From: Nakamurella deserti | GTDB taxonomy: Bacteria; Actinomycetota; Actinomycetes; Mycobacteriales; Nakamurellaceae | NCBI RefSeq assembly: GCF_003260015.1 | Contig: NZ_QCXS01000002.1 | Coordinates: 1,612,001-1,676,000 of the forward strand | Length of the DNA stretch: 64,000 nt | Reading direction: 5' to 3' | Shown: positions 26,098 through 34,499 of the stretch, piece after piece | Numbering within the stretch: position 1 is the stretch's first letter | Layout of the letters: each line of letters begins with the position of its first letter | Position numbers and translations under genes: made by a program | The notes under the pieces: generated by a model | What the model was told of the DNA's origin: nothing | Database searches by the model: none | Seen by the model: the letters and a program-made list of their open reading frames with translations, nothing else

Positions 26098-26123
26098 TTC
26101 CCACCGCCCGACCGGGCCCTCCG
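26076..26123 (-). terminator. 22-bp perfect hairpin terminator after FKBP gene
   Basis: Inverted repeat 26076-26097 with 26102-26123 around a TTCC loop, 30 bases beyond the FKBP stop. It is symmetrical enough to work in both directions, and its left arm merges with the last 66-bp repeat unit. Confidence 0.85.
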
Positions 26124-26153
26124 AGACGTGCGCCTACCGGCGCATCCTGGTAC

Positions 26154-27107
26154 CTACTGGAACAGCAGATCGAGCACGATCACCGACGCGGGCGAACCGG
26201 ACGCGGCGTCCGCCGGGATCTGCAGCATGACGCGGCTGCCGACCGGGATGCCGATCAGCCCGGCGAGCTGCGGGGTCTCCGCGGCGACCGGGATCGACTG
26301 CGGTCCCTCGTTCTCCCAGCTGGCCGCCTGCTGCGCACCCTGCCAGTCCCACACGCCGTACTGGGCGTACACGTCGCCCGCGACGACCGGGGCGCCGGTG
26401 CCCTGGGCGATGACCGTGGTCTTAACCTCGGTCGGCTCGGCCAGACCAGCCGGGATGGTCAGCGTCGGGGCGGCACCGAGGTCGCCGCCGACCTGGGGGC
26501 CGGCGGGGTCCTGCGGCTGCGGCGCGGCGTCGGCCTGGCCGAAGACGGTCTTGCCCAGGGAGTTGACGATGTCGATGACGAACACCAGGGTGTCGGTGCC
26601 GGTGATGTCGGGGGCGCGGCCGGTGGTGCCGTACCCGTCCGACGGCGACAGGGTCAGCAGCACGCGGGAACCGACCTTCATGCCGACGAGGCCGACGTCC
26701 CAGCCCTTGACGACCTGGCCGACGCCGATCGGGAAGACGCTGGGCTTGCCGCGGTCGTAGGAGTTGTCGAACGGCGTGGTGCCGCCCCACACCTCACCGA
26801 GGTAGTTCGCGACCAGCTGGTCACCGGTCTGCACCTCGGGCCCGGTGCCCTCGACGAGCACCTGGCGCTGCAGCCCGGGCGGCGGCGTCTCGCTCGGGAA
26901 GGTGAACGTCGGCTTCTCGCCGAAAGCGCCCGTGGCGGTGGGCATCTCGGCCGCGGTCGCGGTGCCGACGGCGGTGGCGGCCGGAGTGGCCGGGCCGGCG
27001 ACGTCGGCTGTCGGGCTGGTGTTGACCGCCGCGACGGGTTCGGCGGTGCCGCCGCACGCGGCGAGCAGGACCAACGGGACAGCGACGAACAGGGACCGGA
27101 TGCGCAT
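26154..27107 (-). CDS. FKBP-type peptidyl-prolyl isomerase, lipoprotein
   Basis: A 317-residue extracytoplasmic folding enzyme. The signal peptide ends in the lipobox LLAAC with Cys18. A Thr/Ala-rich linker runs to about residue 65. The first FKBP domain (about 75-190) has the usual elements: VQTGDQLVANYLGEVWGG, FDNSYDRGKPSVFPIG, VVKGWDVGLVGMKVGSR and SDGYGTTG. The second half (about 210-317) looks like a degenerate FKBP copy (GDVYAQYGVWDWQG, LAGLIGIPVGSRVMLQIP) lacking the aspartate and most active-site aromatics. The start has GAGGAA just upstream. Confidence 0.9.
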   Translation of the reverse strand: MRIRSLFVAVPLVLLAACGGTAEPVAAVNTSPTADVAGPATPAATAVGTATAAEMPTATGAFGEKPTFTFPSETPPPGLQRQVLVEGTGPEVQTGDQLVANYLGEVWGGTTPFDNSYDRGKPSVFPIGVGQVVKGWDVGLVGMKVGSRVLLTLSPSDGYGTTGRAPDITGTDTLVFVIDIVNSLGKTVFGQADAAPQPQDPAGPQVGGDLGAAPTLTIPAGLAEPTEVKTTVIAQGTGAPVVAGDVYAQYGVWDWQGAQQAASWENEGPQSIPVAAETPQLAGLIGIPVGSRVMLQIPADAASGSPASVIVLDLLFQ

Positions 27108-27290
27108 GAATTCCTCAGGACGGACGACGATCGACGGTTGCCACCGTACCGGCCGTGGCTGTGTCACGGCAGCCACCGGATCGGTCACCCACGGCAACCA
27201 CATCCGTCGCACAGGGAGCCGTCGATGAACATCGGGTGTCCCGGAGTCGCCGTGGTACACGCACCCCACCGGCCCTCCTAGGCTGTTCAG

Positions 27291-28574
27291 GTGGTCGCCA
27301 ACAGCAAGGTCTTCGCCGCCCAGCTCGACGGGCTGCCCGTGTACGGTCCGGGCGGCGAGTCGATCGGCAAGGTGCGCGACCTCGTCGCCGCCGTCCGGGT
27401 GGACAAACAGGCGCCCCGCGTACTGGGGATCGTCGTCGAGCTGCCCAACCGGCGGCCCATCTTCGTCCCCATGCTGCGGGTCAACAGCATCGAGGCGCAC
27501 GCGGTGTCGCTGGCCCGCGGTTCGGTGTCGCTGCGCCGCTTCGAGCAGCGCCCGACCGAGGTGCTGCTGCTGGCCCAGTTGATCGGCACCAAGGTCACCG
27601 TGGCGACCACCCAGGCGGGTGTGGTCATCGTCGACGCCGGCCTGGAGCAGTCGCGCACGCGGGACTGGCTGGTCAACCGGGTGGCGGTGCGCGCGCGCAC
27701 CCCGTTCCTCGGCCGCCGCGGCAACGTCACGGTCGTCGGCTGGAACGACGTCCGTGGCGTGGACTTCCACTCCCTGACCGGTACCGCGCAGGGCACCCAC
27801 CAGTTGCTGACCAGCCTGGAGACCATGCGCGCCGCCGATGCCGCCGGTGTGTTCCGCGACCTGGACGACGAACGCCGCCACGAGATCGCCGACGCGCTCA
27901 ACGACGAGAAGCTCGCCGACGTCATCGAGGAGCTGTCCGAGGACGACCAGATGGACGTGCTGACCCACCTCGACGAGGCCCGGGCCGCCGACATCCTGGA
28001 GGCGATGGACCCCGACGACGCCGCCGACCTGCTCAGCGAGCTGCCCAAGGGCGTCTCGGAGCGGCTGCTGGAGCTGATGGAGCCCGAGGAGTCCGCGCCG
28101 GTCAAGCGGCTCATGCAGTACTCCTACGACACCGCCGGCGGTCTGATGACCCCGGAGCCGGTGATCGTCAGCCCGGACGCCACCATCGCCGAGGCACTGG
28201 CCCGGGTCCGCGCCCCCAACCTGACGCCGGCGCTGGCCTCGATGGTGTTCGTCTGCCGGCCGCCCCAGGCCACCCCGACCGGACGCTACCTGGGCTGCGT
28301 GCACACCCAGCGGCTGCTGCGGGAGTCGCCGTTCGACCTGGTGGCGGGAGCGTTGGACACCGACATGGCCAGGCTCGCCCCGCAGGCCCGGATTCCCGAG
28401 GTGACGCGGTTCTTCGCCGCCTACAACCTGGTCTGCGCGCCGGTCGTGGACGACGAGAACCACCTGCTGGGAGCGGTCTCGGTCGACGACCTGCTCGACC
28501 ATCTGCTGCCCGACAACTGGCGCGACGACGACACCGCGCTGGACGCCGACGTGATCGGGGCGCACGGTGGCTGA
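27291..28574 (+). CDS. MgtE N-terminal and CBS domain protein with PRC-like N-terminus
   Basis: A 427-residue cytosolic protein with no membrane helices, so it is not itself an Mg2+ channel. Residues ~8-75 look like a PRC-barrel (GESIGKVRDLVAAVRV). Residues ~165-285 are MgtE N-terminal helical repeats (VFRDLDDERRHEIADAL, DVIEELSEDDQMDVLTHLD, ADILEAMDPDDAADLLSELP). Residues ~290-415 are a CBS pair (GGLMTPEPVIVSPDATIAEA, then LVCAPVVDDENHLLGAVSVD). It starts at GTG 27291 and overlaps the next gene by 8 bases. A Mg2+/nucleotide sensing role is plausible, unproven. Confidence 0.88.
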   Translation: MVANSKVFAAQLDGLPVYGPGGESIGKVRDLVAAVRVDKQAPRVLGIVVELPNRRPIFVPMLRVNSIEAHAVSLARGSVSLRRFEQRPTEVLLLAQLIGTKVTVATTQAGVVIVDAGLEQSRTRDWLVNRVAVRARTPFLGRRGNVTVVGWNDVRGVDFHSLTGTAQGTHQLLTSLETMRAADAAGVFRDLDDERRHEIADALNDEKLADVIEELSEDDQMDVLTHLDEARAADILEAMDPDDAADLLSELPKGVSERLLELMEPEESAPVKRLMQYSYDTAGGLMTPEPVIVSPDATIAEALARVRAPNLTPALASMVFVCRPPQATPTGRYLGCVHTQRLLRESPFDLVAGALDTDMARLAPQARIPEVTRFFAAYNLVCAPVVDDENHLLGAVSVDDLLDHLLPDNWRDDDTALDADVIGAHGG

Positions 28575-29223
28575 GCCGACCCGGCGGCGCCTGGACCAGC
28601 CGCGCACCGTCACCAAGTGGCGTCCGCAGATCGACCCGGACTCCTTCGGCCGCACCTCCGAACGCCTGGCCCGGTTCCTGGGTACCGGCAAGTTCCTGTT
28701 CTGGCAGTCGATGATCGTCATCGCCTGGATCACCCTCAACATCACCGGGTGGATCGGGCAGTGGGACGCCTATCCGTTCATCCTGCTCAACCTGGCGTTC
28801 TCGACCCAGGCGGCGTACGCGGCACCCCTGATCCTGCTCGCGCAGAACCGCCAGGACGACCGCGACCGGATCTCGCTCGAGGAGGACCGCAGCCGCGCTC
28901 TGCAGACGCGGGCCGGCACCGAGTACCTGGCCCGCGAGATCGCCGCCCTGCGCGTCGCCATCAACGAGGTGGCCACCCGTGACTACCTGCGCGGTGAGCT
29001 CGAGAAGCTACGGACCGATCTGGAGGACCTGAGCGAGAAGGTGACCGGCGAGCCGGCCGAACCGCCGGCGGCGACGCCGCGGAAGGCGGGCAAGCAGAAG
29101 GCCCGGACCGACCGCGACCGGGAACGGGACCGCGCCCAGCGTGACCGCGAGCGGGAACGGGAGCGGGAACGCCGCCGGGAACGCGACCGCGCCGCCACCG
29201 CAGCCGGGCCGGCCGACTCGTGA
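28567..29223 (+). CDS. DUF1003 family membrane protein
   Basis: A 218-residue protein with the DUF1003 core: FLGTGKFLFWQSMIVIAWI and GWIGQWDAYPFILLNLAFST form two membrane helices, then AAPLILLAQNRQDDRDR. After about residue 125 it becomes helical and ends in a run of alternating Arg-Asp/Arg-Glu residues (about 179-207), a likely single charged helix. DUF1003 genes regularly sit beside MgtE-type proteins, as here with an 8-base overlap. The biochemical role is unknown. Confidence 0.88.
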   Translation: MAEPTRRRLDQPRTVTKWRPQIDPDSFGRTSERLARFLGTGKFLFWQSMIVIAWITLNITGWIGQWDAYPFILLNLAFSTQAAYAAPLILLAQNRQDDRDRISLEEDRSRALQTRAGTEYLAREIAALRVAINEVATRDYLRGELEKLRTDLEDLSEKVTGEPAEPPAATPRKAGKQKARTDRDRERDRAQRDRERERERERRRERDRAATAAGPADS

Positions 29224-30050
29224 CCCCCCGCATCACGCTGCTCACCGGCGCCGACATGCCCGTCCCCGACGACGAGACCGTGCACCTGGTCGCGGCTCTG
29301 GACCGCGCCGGGGTGCAGGCCCGGATCGCCGTCTGGTCCGACGAGGAGGCGATCACCGACCCCGGTGATCTCGTCGTCGTCCGCACCACCTGGGACTACA
29401 CGTTCATGCCCGACCGGTTCCTCGCGACACTGCCGCGCTGGGGGGCGACGCTGCAGAACCCGTTCCCGGTCATCGAGCGGAACGTCCGCAAGCGGTACCT
29501 GCTCGCCCTCGCCGACGCCGGAGTGCCGGTGGTGCCCACCCGGCTGCTCACCGCCGGCGAGACCCTCGGCGCGGCAACGGGTCGCATCGTGCTCAAGCCC
29601 GAGATCGCTGCCGGCGCGGACGGGATCGGACTCTTCGACGCCGACGATCCCGCGGCGGCAGCGCATCTGCAGGACCTCCATCGGCGCGGTGACGTGCTGC
29701 TGCAGCCGTACCTGGAATCGGTGCAGGACGGCGAGCGGTCGCTGGTGTACCTGGGCGGGGAGTACTCGCACGCGGTCCGCAAGGTGCCGGCGGACGGCGA
29801 CTTCCGGGTGCAGCTCGAGCACGGCGGCACCACGATCCCGTACGTCCCCACACCCGCGGAGCGGCGGCTCGCCGAGGCGGCCCTGGCCGAGGTCGGGCAC
29901 GACCTGCTGTACGCCCGGGTCGATCTCGTGGCCACGCCGGACGGTCCGCTGCTGATGGAGCTGGAACTGATCGAGCCCGACCTGTTCCTCGGTCACGCCG
30001 ACGGCGCCTTCGACCGTTTCGCCGCGGTTCTCGCCGCGGCCGCACGGTGA
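29220..30050 (+). CDS. ATP-grasp domain protein (RimK/glutathione synthetase-like)
   Basis: A 276-residue ATP-grasp ligase-like protein, GTG overlapping the DUF1003 stop. It shows VVVRTTWDYTFMPDRF and WGATLQNPFPVIERNVRKRY in the N-terminal domain, the ATP-binding lysine in GRIVLKPEIAAGADGI, and the metal-site acidic residues in LLMELELIEPDLFL. Such 'RTTWDY' proteins are widespread and uncharacterised. The substrate is unknown. Coupling to a glycerate kinase gene downstream (GTGA overlap) suggests co-regulation rather than an obvious pathway. Confidence 0.85.
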   Translation: MTPRITLLTGADMPVPDDETVHLVAALDRAGVQARIAVWSDEEAITDPGDLVVVRTTWDYTFMPDRFLATLPRWGATLQNPFPVIERNVRKRYLLALADAGVPVVPTRLLTAGETLGAATGRIVLKPEIAAGADGIGLFDADDPAAAAHLQDLHRRGDVLLQPYLESVQDGERSLVYLGGEYSHAVRKVPADGDFRVQLEHGGTTIPYVPTPAERRLAEAALAEVGHDLLYARVDLVATPDGPLLMELELIEPDLFLGHADGAFDRFAAVLAAAAR

Positions 30051-31054
30051 CGCGGGTCCTGGCCGCCCCGGACAAGTTCCGGGGTACGGCGACCGCACCC
30101 GAAGCGGCGGCCGCGATCGCGGCCGGGGTCGGGGACGCGGGCGGCAGCTGTGTGCGGCACCCGTTGGCCGACGGCGGCGAGGGCACCGTCGACGCCTTCG
30201 GCGGCGCCAACCGGTGGTCGGAGGTCGCCGGCCCGGCCGGCCGGCCGGTGCGGGCCGGCTGGCGGCTCACCGACGAGGGCGACGCCGTCCTGGAGATGGC
30301 GGCGGCCTCGGGCCTGGTGGCGGCGGGCGGCGCCGACCGCAACGACCCGTGGGATGCCACCACCGCCGGCACCGGCGAGCTGATCCTGGCGGCGACCGCG
30401 GCGGGTGCACGGCGCATCATCGTCGGTCTCGGTGGCTCCGCGACCACCGACGGCGGCTGGGATGCCCTGGAGGTGCTGCGGCAGCACCCCCGCTGGCAGG
30501 ACCCGGCGAGCCGCCCCGAGCTCGTCGTGTGCTGCGACGTCACCACCGCCTTCGTCGACGCGGCCGCGGTCTTCGGTCCACAGAAGGGCGCCGACCCCGA
30601 CACCGTGTCCCGCCTGGCCGACCGGCTGCGAGCCCTGCAGGACCGCTACCGGGACGAGTTCGGCGTCGACGTCTCGGCGTTGCCCGGCGCCGGCGCGGCG
30701 GGCGGCCTGGCCGGCGGGCTCGCCGTCCTGGGCGCCCGGCTGGCCCCCGGTTTCGACCTCGTCGCCGACGTCACCGGCTTCGACACCGCCCTCAGCGAGG
30801 CCGATCTGGTGATCACCGGCGAGGGTCATCTGGACGCGGGGTCCTACGACGGCAAGGTCGTCGGTGGGGTGCTGCACCGGGCCCGCGGCCGCGGCGTGCC
30901 GGTGGTGGCGGTGGTCGGGCGGCAGACCCGCTCCGATCGGGACGACGAGGACCTGACGGTTCTGGAGCTGGTGTCCTTCGTCGGCGCCGACGCCGCGATC
31001 GGGGACACCACGGCGTCGATCCGCCGGGTGGTCGCGGAGTACCTGGCCGGCTGA
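30047..31054 (+). CDS. Glycerate kinase (GlxK/GarK family)
   Basis: A 335-residue type-II glycerate kinase making 2- or 3-phosphoglycerate. Family motifs: VLAAPDKFRGTATAPEAAAA at the N-terminus, RHPLADGGEGTVDAF, AAASGLVAAG with TTAGTGELI, the glycine loop IIVGLGGSATTDGG, LVVCCDVTTAF, FGPQKGAD, and LVITGEGHLDAGSYDGKV. All are intact. It ends one base before the convergent stop of the ECF transporter S component. Confidence 0.92.
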   Translation: MTRVLAAPDKFRGTATAPEAAAAIAAGVGDAGGSCVRHPLADGGEGTVDAFGGANRWSEVAGPAGRPVRAGWRLTDEGDAVLEMAAASGLVAAGGADRNDPWDATTAGTGELILAATAAGARRIIVGLGGSATTDGGWDALEVLRQHPRWQDPASRPELVVCCDVTTAFVDAAAVFGPQKGADPDTVSRLADRLRALQDRYRDEFGVDVSALPGAGAAGGLAGGLAVLGARLAPGFDLVADVTGFDTALSEADLVITGEGHLDAGSYDGKVVGGVLHRARGRGVPVVAVVGRQTRSDRDDEDLTVLELVSFVGADAAIGDTTASIRRVVAEYLAG

Positions 31055-31855
31055 TCAGCGGCTCGGGGCGTCGAACCGGGCGCGCCTCGCGGCCCGGCGC
31101 AACACGGTCAGCACCGCCGGTCCCAGCACGGAGATCGCGACGACGTTCGTCAGGGCGCGGCCGGTGTCCCACCCGGCCGTGGAGGTGATGAGGGTGTAGA
31201 CCACGAAGCGGTGCAGGTTCTCCCCCGGCGACGCCCCCGGAAGGTAGGCCAGACCCGGGGTGTCGAAGCCGGCGCTGACCGCGAACGGCCACGACGAGAG
31301 GTTCATCAGCAGGCCGAACGCGTACGCCGCCAGCACGCCGTACAGGGCCAGCATCACGATCTCGGCGACGCCGCGGACCCGTCGCGGCAGCAGCCCGGCG
31401 CCCATCCCGACCCACGCCGCCGCCAGCATCTGGAACGGCAGCCACGGCCCCACCCCGGCGGTCAGCAGGGCCGAGGCGAACAGCGAGGTGATGCCGAGCA
31501 TGAACCCGAACCCGGGTCCGAAGACCCGGCCGGACAGGATGAGCAGGAAGAACACCAGCTCGATGCCGGCGGTGCCGGCACCCAGCGGCCGCAGGGCGGC
31601 GTTCACCGCGGACAGCACACCCAGCATCGCCAGCGTGGTGGCGCTGAGCCCCCCGTCGGACAACTGGGCCACCACCAGCAGCACCAGCACCGGCAGCAGC
31701 GCCACCACGACGAACGGCGCCTGGGCGTCCTGCACGGCGGTCGGCGCGTTCCCGATCAGCAGCGGCCAGCCGAACAGCAACAACCCGGCGACGGTGGCCG
31801 CGGTCAGCACCACCGCCGAGCGCACCCCCAGCGGCCAGGCACGGATCCCGCTCAT
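31055..31855 (-). CDS. ECF transporter S component (substrate-binding, predicted cobalamin)
   Basis: A 266-residue membrane protein with six hydrophobic helices (first at about 14-32, VVLTAATVAGLLLFGWPLL). It binds the vitamin in an ECF importer. Sequence hallmarks of S components are weak, but FVVVALLPVLVLLVVAQLSD, LGVLSAVNAALRPL, LSGRVFGPGFGFMLGITSLF and LPFQMLAAAWVGMGAGLLPR match the actinobacterial group called CbrT in subsystem annotations. Its ATG overlaps the ATPase stop (ATGA). It is the last gene of a five-gene run headed by a cobalamin riboswitch, which is the main reason for predicting B12 as substrate. Confidence 0.8.
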   Translation of the reverse strand: MSGIRAWPLGVRSAVVLTAATVAGLLLFGWPLLIGNAPTAVQDAQAPFVVVALLPVLVLLVVAQLSDGGLSATTLAMLGVLSAVNAALRPLGAGTAGIELVFFLLILSGRVFGPGFGFMLGITSLFASALLTAGVGPWLPFQMLAAAWVGMGAGLLPRRVRGVAEIVMLALYGVLAAYAFGLLMNLSSWPFAVSAGFDTPGLAYLPGASPGENLHRFVVYTLITSTAGWDTGRALTNVVAISVLGPAVLTVLRRAARRARFDAPSR

Positions 31856-33435
31856 GACAACGCCTTTCTGACCTGCTCGACGGTCAGCCACGGTTCCGGG
31901 TGCAGGACCCGGGCCACCTGCGGCGCGAACGCCGGGGAGGCGGCGATGACGTCCGCGGTGGGTCCGTCGGCGACGATCTCACCGGCCGCCAGCACCATCA
32001 CGCGGTCGGCGTAGCGGGCCACGAACTCGACGTCGTGGGTGGCGACCAGCAGGGTGGTGCCGGCGTCGGCGAGTTCGGCCAGGACGTCGACCAGCGCCGC
32101 CTTGGCGCGGTAGTCCAGCCCGCGGGTCGGCTCGTCGAGGAGCACCAGGGCCGGCGCGGCGGTGAGCTGGACGGCCAGCGCCAACGCCAGCCGCTGACCC
32201 TCCGAGAGGTCGCGCGGGTGGGTGCTGTCGGCGATCCCCGGGGCGAGCCGGTCCAGCAGGGTGCGACAGGTCCCGTCGGGGACCTGCTGTTGACGCTCGG
32301 CGGTCCGGCACTCGGCGCCGACGCTGTCCAGGTAGAGCAGGTCGGCGGCCGTCTGCGGCACCAGTACCACCTGGGCGTCCCGGTCGACCGGGACGCCCCG
32401 TACCGTCACCCGTCCCGCCGTGCGGCGGCCGACACCGGTGAGGGACCAGAGCAGGCTGGATTTCCCGGACCCGTTGCGCCCCATCAGGGCCACCCGCTCC
32501 CCCGTCCGCAACGTCAGCGTCAGGTCGTGGACGGCGGTGCGCTCCCCGTAGCGGACGGTGAGACCGGCCGCGGTCAGCAGGGTCGCGCCGACGGACGCGG
32601 TGCGCTGCGGCGGACGGCGACCGGCCAGCCGGTCCCGCAGCGGCGTCGCGCGGCGCCGGGCGTCCCGGATGGACAGGGGAAGCGGCGACCAGCCGGTCAA
32701 CCGGCCGAGTTCGACCAGCGGTGGCGCCACCGGAGCGTCGACCATCAGACGGGCCGGGTCACCCGCCGCGATCGTGCCGTCCCCGGCCACCAGCACCAGC
32801 CGGTCGGCGTACTGCAGCACCCGCTCCAGCCGGTGTTCGGCCATCACGACGGTGACCCCGAGGTCGTGGACGAGGCGCACCACCGCCGCGACGACCTCCT
32901 CGGCGCTGGTCGGGTCCAGCGCGCTGGTCGGCTCGTCCAGCACGAGCACCCGGGGGCCGGCGGCGAGCACCGCGGCGATGGCCACCCGCTGCTGCTGGCC
33001 GCCGGAGAGCGTCCGGAGCGCACGGTCGCGCAGATCGGCGATACCGAGCAGGTCCAGCGTCTCCTCGACGCGGGTGCGCATCGTCGACGGCGGCAGCCCG
33101 AGCTGCTCCATGCCGTAGGCGAGCTCCTCCTCGACCACGTCGGTCACGAAGCCCGCGAGCGGGTCCTGCCCGACGACCCCGACGCTGGCGGCGAAGTCGC
33201 GTGGCGGGTGGTCGGCGGTGCGCAGGCCGGCCACGGTGACCGTCCCGGTGAGGACGCCGCCGGAGAAGTGCGGCACCAGGCCGTTGAGCAGCCCGAGCAG
33301 CGACGACTTGCCGGAGCCGGTCGGGCCCGCGACGACGACCAGCTCCCCCTCGGGGATGTCGAGGTCGACCCGGTGCAGGACCGCGGGGCCGTCGTCGGTG
33401 TACCGCAGGGTGACGTCGTCCAGCCGGATCACCAT
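31852..33435 (-). CDS. ECF transporter ATPase with two fused ATP-binding domains (A-A')
   Basis: A 527-residue double ABC ATPase that powers the ECF importer. Domain 1: Walker A GPTGSGKSS (37-45), Q-loop VGQDP, signature LSGGQQQRVAIAA (143-), Walker B VLVLDEPTSALD. Domain 2: Walker A GRNGSGKSS (319-327), signature LSEGQRLALALA (410-), Walker B ALVLLDEPTRGLD. The second signature has Glu instead of the usual Gly, and its Q-loop reads VPQTA. Both switch histidines are seen (MAEHRLE, ATHDVE). It overlaps the T-component gene by 7 bases and the S-component gene by 4. Confidence 0.93.
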   Translation of the reverse strand: MVIRLDDVTLRYTDDGPAVLHRVDLDIPEGELVVVAGPTGSGKSSLLGLLNGLVPHFSGGVLTGTVTVAGLRTADHPPRDFAASVGVVGQDPLAGFVTDVVEEELAYGMEQLGLPPSTMRTRVEETLDLLGIADLRDRALRTLSGGQQQRVAIAAVLAAGPRVLVLDEPTSALDPTSAEEVVAAVVRLVHDLGVTVVMAEHRLERVLQYADRLVLVAGDGTIAAGDPARLMVDAPVAPPLVELGRLTGWSPLPLSIRDARRRATPLRDRLAGRRPPQRTASVGATLLTAAGLTVRYGERTAVHDLTLTLRTGERVALMGRNGSGKSSLLWSLTGVGRRTAGRVTVRGVPVDRDAQVVLVPQTAADLLYLDSVGAECRTAERQQQVPDGTCRTLLDRLAPGIADSTHPRDLSEGQRLALALAVQLTAAPALVLLDEPTRGLDYRAKAALVDVLAELADAGTTLLVATHDVEFVARYADRVMVLAAGEIVADGPTADVIAASPAFAPQVARVLHPEPWLTVEQVRKALS

Positions 33436-34493
33436 CGGAACGCCCCCGCCGGCAACGCCGGGATCACTGCGACCAGCAGTCCGAGCGCGGCCGTCACCGG
33501 CAGGGCCGGCCACATCAGCGGGTTCGCGCTCGGGTACAGCTGCGCGGGGGATGCGGCGAACACCGCGGCGGCGGCCACCGCGCCAGTGCCGGCCACCAGC
33601 CACTCCCGTCCGCGCCACGGGTCGGGACGGTACCGGGAACGGTGCACCCGGGCGCCGGCCAGCCGGAACCCCAGCGCGCCGACGACGACCCCCGCGATCG
33701 CCACCGGGGTGCCCAGCCACCAGGGGCTCTGGGCGTCGAGCAACCCGTAGGCCCCGATCGCCACGCCGCCGACGCCGGCCAGCAGGCAGGCCGACGTGAG
33801 CCGGCGGCGCTCCGATCCGGCCGGTGACCGGCCGTAGCCCCGGGAATCCATCGACGCGGCGAGCAGCAGCGACCGGTCGAGCGCGTCGGTGAGCACCGGG
33901 ACGACCACCGTCCGCAGCCGGTGACGCCGGGTCCGTGGACCGCGCCGCAACGCCTGGGCGCGGCGGACCCGGCCGACCGCCTCGACCAGCTGCGGGAACA
34001 CCGACACGCTCACCACCAGCACGGTGCCCACCTCGTACAACGCCGACGGCATCGCGGCCAGCAGCCGTTTCGGATTGGCCAGCGCGGCGGCCGCGCCGAC
34101 ACAGACGATCATCGTGGCCAACCGCAGTCCGTCGTAGAAGCCGGCGAGCAGTGCCTCCGCCGACACCTCGCCGAGCAGGCTGACGCCGGCCGCGGCCTCG
34201 GGCAGTGCGATCTCCGGGAGGGTGAACAGCACGGTGGGTCCGGCGCCGGCCGTGAGCATCCGGAAGGTGACGCGCAGCACGACCACGAGCGCGGCGACCG
34301 CCAGGTACCAGCGGAACCCGACCGCCCACGGGGCGGCGGTGCGGCGGGCGGCGACCACCAGTCCGGCGATCGCGATGATGAGGCCCAGCAGCAACGGGTT
34401 GGTGGTGTGGCTGGCCGCGGCGGCCAGCGTCAGCGACCACAGCCACCAGGCGCCCGGATGGGTCGCCCGGCGTCGTGTCCAACTGTCCGCCAT
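33429..34493 (-). CDS. ECF transporter T component (CbiQ-like)
   Basis: A 354-residue transmembrane energizing subunit joining the ATPases to the S component. There are N-terminal helices to about residue 160, then the cytosolic coupling region VGRVRRAQALRRG and DRSLLLAASMDSRGYGR, whose S-R-G corresponds to the A-R-G coupling motif of T components. It is longer than typical EcfT (about 265) because of four extra C-terminal helices (about 245-350). The start ATG at 34493 is 6 bases after the stop of the surface-protein gene. Confidence 0.9.
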   Translation of the reverse strand: MADSWTRRRATHPGAWWLWSLTLAAAASHTTNPLLLGLIIAIAGLVVAARRTAAPWAVGFRWYLAVAALVVVLRVTFRMLTAGAGPTVLFTLPEIALPEAAAGVSLLGEVSAEALLAGFYDGLRLATMIVCVGAAAALANPKRLLAAMPSALYEVGTVLVVSVSVFPQLVEAVGRVRRAQALRRGPRTRRHRLRTVVVPVLTDALDRSLLLAASMDSRGYGRSPAGSERRRLTSACLLAGVGGVAIGAYGLLDAQSPWWLGTPVAIAGVVVGALGFRLAGARVHRSRYRPDPWRGREWLVAGTGAVAAAAVFAASPAQLYPSANPLMWPALPVTAALGLLVAVIPALPAGAFRW

Positions 34494-34499
34494 CGAGGG

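Noticed and set aside
25723-26760. Plus-strand repeat protein with 22-residue units over the tandem repeat
   Set aside because: It has no ribosome site, overlaps the copper promoter and operator, and continues antisense into the FKBP gene. Other frames are equally open.
31900-33750. 616-codon plus-strand frame opposite the ECF ATPase
   Set aside because: Antisense to two well-supported ABC domains, with amino acid composition typical of a shadow frame.
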